Origin: Bacillus oleivorans
GTDB taxonomy: Bacteria > Bacillota > Bacilli > Bacillales > JC228
DNA length: 64,000 nt
Direction: 5' to 3'
Assembly: GCF_900207585.1 (NCBI RefSeq)
Contig: NZ_OAOP01000009.1
Span: 1 to 64,000 of the forward strand
Made by a program: the position numbers and the translations under genes. Position 1 is the stretch's first letter, and each line of letters starts with the position of its first letter. Positions 59,663 through 64,000 of this stretch are shown one piece after another. Below the pieces are notes generated by a model. That model saw only the letters and a program-made list of their open reading frames with translations. It was not told where the DNA came from and ran no database searches.

Positions 59663-60121
59663 TCATATTTCCATCGTCATAAATACACTATTTGGATCCT
59701 CTTTATAATCCGCAAACGGTTCACAATATTGGAATCCGAAGCTTACATACAGCTTTCTTGCCGGTTCAAAAGCTTCCATGGATCCTGTTTCCAAACTTAC
59801 CCGCTGATAGCCTCTACGTTTCGCTTCTTCTAAGATATGCTGAAGCATTTGCCTGGCAATCCCTTTTCTTAAATGGGCCGAAGCCGTCCGCATTGATTTG
59901 ACCTCTCCATGGTAACGATCAAGCTCTTTCAATGCCCCGCATCCAACTAATTGATTTCCTTCCCATACGCTCCAAAATGTAATTTCTGGTCTTCTTAATT
60001 TCTCAAGATCTAGTGCATGGACACTTTCAGGCGGAGAAATCATCCTCATATTAGCGAGATGCTCATTTAACAATTCAGCGATTTCGGTTCCTGTTAAATC
60101 ATCTACTTTAATTTGCATCAT
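59663..60121 (-). CDS. GNAT-family N-acetyltransferase (YsnE-like)
   Basis: 152 residues from ATG 60121; GGGGGAA lies upstream and the N-terminus MMQIKVDDLTG matches Bacillus YsnE. Clear YsnE-like segments follow: SPPESVHALDLEKLR, ITFWSVWEG, CGALKELD and the acetyl-CoA site LRKGIARQMLQHILEEA, with FGFQYCEPFADY at the C-terminal end. YsnE has been linked to indole-acetic acid formation in plant-associated Bacillus; the biochemical substrate is not settled. A longer frame to 60160 is possible but lacks a ribosome site. Confidence 0.88.
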   Translation of the reverse strand: MMQIKVDDLTGTEIAELLNEHLANMRMISPPESVHALDLEKLRRPEITFWSVWEGNQLVGCGALKELDRYHGEVKSMRTASAHLRKGIARQMLQHILEEAKRRGYQRVSLETGSMEAFEPARKLYVSFGFQYCEPFADYKEDPNSVFMTMEI

Positions 60122-60156
60122 ATATTCCCCCATAGAATAGTTTATGTGGTGAATGT

Positions 60157-60339
60157 TCACTCACCCCATCTTCTCGGACTCCAAATGGTTCCCTCCATTT
60201 CTCCTTCCATTTGGTCAATTCGCTTTCTCTGTTCTTCTATGATATCCTGTGCGGCTTTCATGAGAGTACGAACATTATAGTTACTGGTATTGTCATAAAT
60301 ACGCTGTAATTCTTGCAGAATCCATGCCTCTTTTTCCAT
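60157..60339 (-). CDS. Small conserved-type hypothetical protein
   Basis: 60 residues, not recognised. Helical and charged (ILQELQRIYDNTSNYNVRTLMKAAQDIIEEQRKRIDQMEGEMEG), with no transmembrane segment. GGAGG stands about 12 bases before ATG. It lies just upstream of the GNAT gene on the same strand with 35 bp between coding parts, so it is probably co-transcribed. The reading frame is supported by the ribosome site and operon position rather than by family knowledge. Confidence 0.6.
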   Translation of the reverse strand: MEKEAWILQELQRIYDNTSNYNVRTLMKAAQDIIEEQRKRIDQMEGEMEGTIWSPRRWGE

Positions 60340-60360
60340 TGATCATAGTACCTCCATTCA

Positions 60361-61056
60361 TTACCGATGATACATTTGATCTAACACAACTTTTAGACCG
60401 TCAATATGCTCCCGGTTCTCTTCTATTAGTTCGATTGTATAGTTTAATGTATTAGCATCATTAGATTGTAAAGTGGTTTGAGCTTGTTTTAATTGTTCAA
60501 TCAGCCATTTTTCTCTTGTCGGTAAGCTGTTGTTGTTTTCCATCGTAAGCATCTGCCAGTATTGAATTAAGGTATCCATTTTTTGATCTTCTTCCATATA
60601 AGCAAATTGGAAAATCGTAAATGGTCTGAGATAGATCATGCCAGTTTTATGAGCCATTGCTTGAAAAGGTCTAGTTAATTCACTGATCGTAAATTGCTCA
60701 TCACCGCCTGCCTGGTAATCTCTTTCCTGAACACCAATCATTAAGACTAAGCCAAATTGTTTTCCGGTTAAAGCCTTTCCTCTTGTCCCATACGCAAATC
60801 CTTCTTCTAACACAACGTCCTGCCAATGTTTTAAAAGGGGTGGTGAGCTGTACCAGTAAAAAGGAAACTGGAAAAGAATCCGATCATGTTGTTTTAATAA
60901 TTCTTGTTCACTGGGCACATCAATGTTCCAGTCAGGGTAAACACCTTCTAAATGATGTATCGTTACATCTTCACGGTTCTTTATAGAACTCAAAAAATAC
61001 TGCTGACTGCCGGAATCTATGAGATTTGGATGGGATACAATCAATAAGGTTTTCAA
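60361..61056 (-). CDS. NAD(P)H:quinone oxidoreductase, flavodoxin-fold (KefF/YwrO-like)
   Basis: 231 residues. Starts TLLIVSHPNLIDSGSQQYF, the FMN phosphate loop. Then comes FQFPFYWYSSPPLLKHWQDVVLEEGFAYG, the hallmark of the KefF/MdaB/YwrO quinone reductase family. A C-terminal extension of about 50 helical residues beyond the usual core is present. GGAGG lies before ATG. It probably detoxifies quinones or electrophiles in the cytoplasm. A terminator hairpin lies upstream at 61081, separating it from the DinB gene. Confidence 0.87.
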   Translation of the reverse strand: MKTLLIVSHPNLIDSGSQQYFLSSIKNREDVTIHHLEGVYPDWNIDVPSEQELLKQHDRILFQFPFYWYSSPPLLKHWQDVVLEEGFAYGTRGKALTGKQFGLVLMIGVQERDYQAGGDEQFTISELTRPFQAMAHKTGMIYLRPFTIFQFAYMEEDQKMDTLIQYWQMLTMENNNSLPTREKWLIEQLKQAQTTLQSNDANTLNYTIELIEENREHIDGLKVVLDQMYHR

Positions 61057-61080
61057 GTTTGGACCTCCTTGTAATCCTAA

Positions 61081-61113
61081 AAAACATCCTGGTTAATAGT
61101 GACAGGATGTTTT
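61081..61113. terminator. Terminator-like hairpin between DinB and oxidoreductase genes
   Basis: Stem AAAAACATCCTG/CAGGATGTTTTT with loop GTTAATAGTGA. T-runs follow in both directions. Confidence 0.8.
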
Positions 61114-61227
61114 TGCTTGTTCTCTTGATCAATTCAAGTCTATCACATTCATTTTTACCTTTACACTACCACAATAATCGTGATCGAAGGAAGTAATTGA
61201 ACATGTTCGATACAATGATTAAACATG

Positions 61228-61258
61228 GAAAAACCGACTGTTAGCTTGCCAGCCGGTT
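61228..61258 (-). terminator. Terminator after the DinB-family gene
   Basis: On the minus strand, stem AACCGGCTG/CAGTCGGTT (one mismatch) followed by TTTCC, directly after the stop codon. Confidence 0.72.
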
Positions 61259-61264
61259 ATATTT

Positions 61265-61738
61265 TTATTTCAGAGAGTTAACTTTCAAACACTTTAATAT
61301 ATCTAGAATTGTTTGTAAGTGCATGCCTTCATGAAAGATCGTCCGAATTAAAACTTGTTCCATTGTGTGCATCCCCATTTCTGTAGGAGGATATTCTACC
61401 TCTAGTCGGTCTCCATACATTTCTTTTATATGAGTGGGCTGTTTTCTTAACAGTTCTTTTAACTCAGCGAATGTAGGTGTTTCTGACGTGAAGTTAGCTG
61501 GGGATGTACTGAATCCAAACCATGTATTATACTCTTTTGGCACATCAGTGTCTTTCGTTAAGGCGTGGATCCATAAATACTGATCAAGGTAAATATGCCC
61601 CATATTCCAGCGGATGTTATTATTAAATCCTTGTGGAACACCCTCGGCTTCCTCTTCCGTAATACTGCTTAAAACGTCTAAAATATGGCTTCGGTAGGTC
61701 TCCAGTTGTGTAAATAAAAGGTCGTGCCGTTTTTCCAT
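61265..61738 (-). CDS. DinB-family protein
   Basis: 157 residues with the four-helix DinB/YfiT-like fold. The metal-binding histidines are visible in WNMGHIYLDQYLWIHAL near 45 and FHEGMHLQTILDILK near 135 (H-x3-H). Members include thiol-dependent transferases using bacillithiol; the substrate is unknown here. Monocistronic with its own terminator. In the 319-bp gap upstream (61739-62057) I see no gene and no clear promoter. Confidence 0.86.
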   Translation of the reverse strand: MEKRHDLLFTQLETYRSHILDVLSSITEEEAEGVPQGFNNNIRWNMGHIYLDQYLWIHALTKDTDVPKEYNTWFGFSTSPANFTSETPTFAELKELLRKQPTHIKEMYGDRLEVEYPPTEMGMHTMEQVLIRTIFHEGMHLQTILDILKCLKVNSLK

Positions 61739-62057
61739 ATCCTTATTTCCCCCTTTTTATAACAAGGAATATATATTCTATATGAGAAATTTTTCCTCCT
61801 GCCAAAGGTACATATATTTATTTAACAAAATATAAAAAGCAGTCGACATCTTCATTTTTCCTATCAGCCTTTTCGCATAGTAAATTTCTGCACAAACTGC
61901 ACTAAATGGCGGTCAGGGAGATGTTTGGGGTTTTTAATTTATAGTTCTATAACCCTAGGCTTATAGACATATAATAAAGTATAATTTTTATAGTGAAATA
62001 TAAATTCTGAAAATTTTTAATTTTATTATAGAAGTAATGGACTTTAGGAGGAATAAC

Positions 62058-62438
62058 ATGAGTATGAAACGAAAAATAAGTTTGTTGTATGTCCGCTTGA
62101 TTTCTATATTGTTTATTGTTCAGGCCAGCTTCGGTATTTTTCTAAAACTTTATAAAGGTGAAACAGACGATTTAGTTCATAATGGCCTTCATGGCTTAAT
62201 AGGAATAATCGGGATTCTTTCTAGTTTTGGGGAAAGTAAATTTGTAAACTCTCGAAAATTTTTATTGGGTTTTAGTTTGTTTTATACTAGCCTAGGTTTA
62301 ATCGGATGGTTCTGGCCGAATCCTTTTGGTTTGATTCCACTCGGAGTAGCTGATAATGTTTTTCATATTTTAGTAGGTTTGTTGTCTTTCGCAGTTTACT
62401 TAACACTGGGAGAAAGGAAAAACAGGGAGGAAAAATGA
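62058..62438 (+). CDS. DUF4383-type small membrane protein
   Basis: 126 residues from ATG 62058; TTAGGAGG lies just upstream, so the in-frame ATG at 62037 is rejected. Four hydrophobic helices: YVRLISILFIVQASFGIFL, GLHGLIGIIGILSSF, FLLGFSLFYTSLGLIGWFW and VFHILVGLLSFAVYLTL. The pattern resembles DUF4383 membrane proteins. Function is unknown. The next gene starts right at its stop codon, so they are coupled. Confidence 0.75.
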   Translation: MSMKRKISLLYVRLISILFIVQASFGIFLKLYKGETDDLVHNGLHGLIGIIGILSSFGESKFVNSRKFLLGFSLFYTSLGLIGWFWPNPFGLIPLGVADNVFHILVGLLSFAVYLTLGERKNREEK

Positions 62439-62813
62439 ATGGTAACAAGGATTATATTATGGGTCTTATTATCTGGAATTGGTATATACTTCATATCCTT
62501 ACCTGATACGGGCCCGCGCTTAATCACCTTTAGTAAGGCACATGGACCTGGGATGGTAGATAGTTTAGGGATCTTATTGGTTATCTTAGGTTGGCTGATT
62601 TTAGTGTTAGGAATATGGGGAAGCAGAAAAGAAATCCTTCAGTATAAAGATTCGAAAACATTTAGTGCAGTTTTAATCATAATCGGCTTGGCATATGGCA
62701 TGATCTTTGCTTCAGTTTTTTCAGATTTTACTCTCTGGTGGGCAGTTGGGATTGTTATTCTTCTGTTGGTGCATCTATGGTGTATATCTATAATTCTGAG
62801 AAGGGTGAAATAG
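62439..62813 (+). CDS. Hypothetical four-helix membrane protein
   Basis: 124 residues, not assigned to a named family. Four hydrophobic stretches (IILWVLLSGIGIYFISL, LGILLVILGWLILVLGIWG, AVLIIIGLAYGMIFASVFS, WAVGIVILLLVHLWCISI). ATG follows the upstream TGA directly, with GGGAGG 8 bases before, so it is the second gene of a two-gene membrane-protein operon. It may form a complex with its neighbour. Confidence 0.72.
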   Translation: MVTRIILWVLLSGIGIYFISLPDTGPRLITFSKAHGPGMVDSLGILLVILGWLILVLGIWGSRKEILQYKDSKTFSAVLIIIGLAYGMIFASVFSDFTLWWAVGIVILLLVHLWCISIILRRVK

Positions 62814-62844
62814 TAGGGAAAAAGTAAGCAACAGTCCTTGTATA

Positions 62845-62879
62845 AAAAGGGCTTATCCATTGCAGGATAAACCCTTTTC
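62845..62879. terminator. Bidirectional terminator
   Basis: Stem AAAAGGGCTTATCC/GGATAAACCCTTTT (one mismatch) with loop ATTGCA. Lies between convergent genes. Confidence 0.85.
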
Positions 62880-62892
62880 GTGTTCATAAAAT

Positions 62893-63480
62893 TTACTCAA
62901 CAGGTGAAAGTTCACTTTCAGTTACCCATTTATGGTTTTTCACTTCTTCTCCGCCAGTAGCAGGTGTGTAATCGACCATATATACCGCCATTTGCTCGGC
63001 AGAATCAATGACGGCTGTAGCCCCTTCCATTCCCTCCATATGGCTAGCTTTAAGAACTACTTCATCTCCAGGTTTAAATGGTTCCTCGCCAGCATCTTGA
63101 AGCTCTTCATGAATGACCCATTTATGATTTTCAACTCTTTCACCGCCAGTAGTAGGAGTGTAAGAGACAGCATAGACGGTTGTATCATAGACACCAACAA
63201 TTGTTGCAGTGGCACCCCTCATACCTTCCATATGATCAGTCTCGAGAATTGCCTGGCTTCCCACCTCATAGGCTGGATTTTCGGCTTCTTGTAAACCTTC
63301 AGGAACTTCTCCCGAGCTGGAATGGTTCATATCGCCATGGTCACCATGATTAGTTCCTTCACTTTCCTCCGAGTTTTCCATATCCCCTTGGTCCATACTT
63401 TCATCATCGGTGTTCGCACAAGCTCCAAGGAATAAGAGCAGAGCAATCATAAATGATAGTCTGGCTACGTTTTTTAACAT
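62893..63480 (-). CDS. YdhK-like lipoprotein with two DUF1541 domains
   Basis: 195 residues from ATG 63480, behind GGAGG. The lipoprotein signal peptide ends in the lipobox LFLGAC, so the mature protein is anchored by a lipidated Cys. A very acidic, His-rich linker (ESMDQGDMENSEESEG...NHGDHGDMNHSS) precedes two tandem copies of the DUF1541 unit, each with HMEGM(R/E)GATA, YTP.TGGE and (E/K)NHKWV. The histidine/acidic linker and HMEGM motifs suggest metal (copper-type) binding; this is inference. Confidence 0.88.
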   Translation of the reverse strand: MLKNVARLSFMIALLLFLGACANTDDESMDQGDMENSEESEGTNHGDHGDMNHSSSGEVPEGLQEAENPAYEVGSQAILETDHMEGMRGATATIVGVYDTTVYAVSYTPTTGGERVENHKWVIHEELQDAGEEPFKPGDEVVLKASHMEGMEGATAVIDSAEQMAVYMVDYTPATGGEEVKNHKWVTESELSPVE

Positions 63481-63698
63481 ATAGATTACCTCCTTTGTCG
63501 TTTGAAAATAGCATATAAAGAAAATGTGCAGAAAATATGGAGAAACTTGAAAAGGACTAAAATATAGCTGCAATAATCTGTTTACCCATTTACTGTTTTT
63601 TTATCCTTTATGGGGGTAAATTGAATTTTACTTTAAAATTTTAAATTAAATAAGCGTTATAAATCTGTAATAATAAGGTATAACGCTTTTTTGAATTT
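63481..63698. other. Intergenic region upstream of the lipoprotein gene
   Basis: 218 bp, AT-rich. The hairpin ATAAGCGTTATA...TATAACGCTTTTTTG (about 63650-63693) has a T-run on the plus strand and A-rich flank; on the minus strand it could end the downstream HAD gene. No gene is seen. Confidence 0.5.
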
Positions 63699-64000
63699 TT
63701 AAAACTCTAGAATCTGATATAACTCAGGGAGTTCCTTGATTTCATAGGTGGGAATCATATCAGTATGGTTCGGCTTTCTCATTGGATTAAACCAGCACGT
63801 ATCCAGACCGGCTAAATATCCGCCTTTTATATCCGAACTTAAGGAATCACCAATGATTAAACCCTGTTCTGCAGAAAAATCAGGAATTCGTGCAAATACA
63901 TAATCAAAAAACTGCTTCATAGGCTTTTGATAGCCGGTATCCTCTGAAACAAAATTATCTTTAAATAATGGATGCAGTCCTGAATTTTTAAGACGTTTAT
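63699..64000 (-). CDS. YjjG/YfnB-type HAD hydrolase, C-terminal part (truncated by the window edge)
   Basis: The frame runs open to the window end, giving about 100 C-terminal residues: RLKNSGLHPLFKDNFVSEDTGYQKPMKQFF, LIIGDSLSSDIKGGYLAGLDTCWFNP and PTYEIKELPELYQIL. The segment GDSLSSDIKGG is HAD motif IV. The conserved SEDTGxQKP lysine is motif III. Very similar in order to B. subtilis YfnB, a pyrimidine-nucleotidase-like enzyme of the YjjG family. The start lies beyond 64000, so the internal ATG at 63920 is not the true start. Confidence 0.9.
   Translation of the reverse strand, partial: KRLKNSGLHPLFKDNFVSEDTGYQKPMKQFFDYVFARIPDFSAEQGLIIGDSLSSDIKGGYLAGLDTCWFNPMRKPNHTDMIPTYEIKELPELYQILEF

Overview
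The window is a chromosomal segment of a low-GC Gram-positive bacterium of the family Bacillaceae. The evidence is an rRNA operon end followed by a tRNA cluster, then the Bacillus-type order rocF - sigW - rsiW - cdaA - cdaR - glmM - (glmS ribozyme) glmS. Further on there is a ydaO-type c-di-AMP riboswitch and many small genes typical of Bacillus (YsnE-like, YfnB-like, YdhK-like). Host DNA is AT-rich with strong GGAGG-type ribosome sites.

Region 1 (1-10166) is core: 23S end, 5S, eight intact tRNAs plus one degenerate tRNA-Thr, arginase, the sigma-W/anti-sigma-W pair behind a sigma-W-type autoregulatory promoter, the c-di-AMP synthase operon, and glmS under its ribozyme.

Region 2 (10172-32476) is a complete 22.3-kb Tn7-like transposon inserted 20-25 bp after the glmS stop codon, the classical attTn7 position. 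Both ends are visible: 29-bp TGT...ACA terminal inverted repeats, four abutting 20-bp TnsB-type sites at the glmS-proximal end, three spaced inverted sites at the far end, and a perfect 5-bp duplication CCTGT. The rho-independent terminator that probably belonged to glmS now lies 22 kb away, just outside the far end. The element encodes TnsA, TnsB, TnsC and two TniQ/TnsD proteins, but no TnsE and no Cas genes. Its cargo looks like a defence island: a lone OLD-family ATPase/TOPRIM nuclease; a strikingly GC-rich methylase - SF2 helicase - GIY-YIG nuclease operon; a Gabija-like OLD nuclease/UvrD helicase pair; and an endonuclease/exonuclease/phosphatase-family protein with a small unknown partner. 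Between them lie fragments (a broken AraC regulator, two tiny ORFs).

Region 3 (32482-49870) returns to host-type genes: an ECF41 sigma-factor operon (FAD oxidoreductase, sigma factor with SnoaL-like extension, DoxX protein, truncated epimerase) behind a recognisable ECF41 promoter; a NIPSNAP protein; a secreted M14 carboxypeptidase; a GH36 alpha-galactosidase; a Ktr/Trk potassium transporter behind a c-di-AMP riboswitch; a HAD phosphatase; an MFS exporter; lipid-metabolism genes (acyltransferase, cardiolipin synthase); a methyltransferase; a phosphoesterase; and a secreted glycerophosphodiester phosphodiesterase.

Region 4 (50101-59523) is the most novel-looking part: a gene for a 33-residue acidic peptide ending in Lys-Trp, a terminator-like hairpin, then eight co-directional, often overlapping genes (degenerate STAND/TPR protein, flavin reductase, methyltransferase, PLP aminotransferase, NAD-dependent epimerase, M16 metallopeptidase, MFS exporter, second flavin reductase). 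The layout resembles a peptide-derived natural product or cofactor pathway (PQQ or mycofactocin logic), but no known RiPP maturase class is present. Region 5 (59663-64000) holds small housekeeping or stress genes, mostly on the minus strand.
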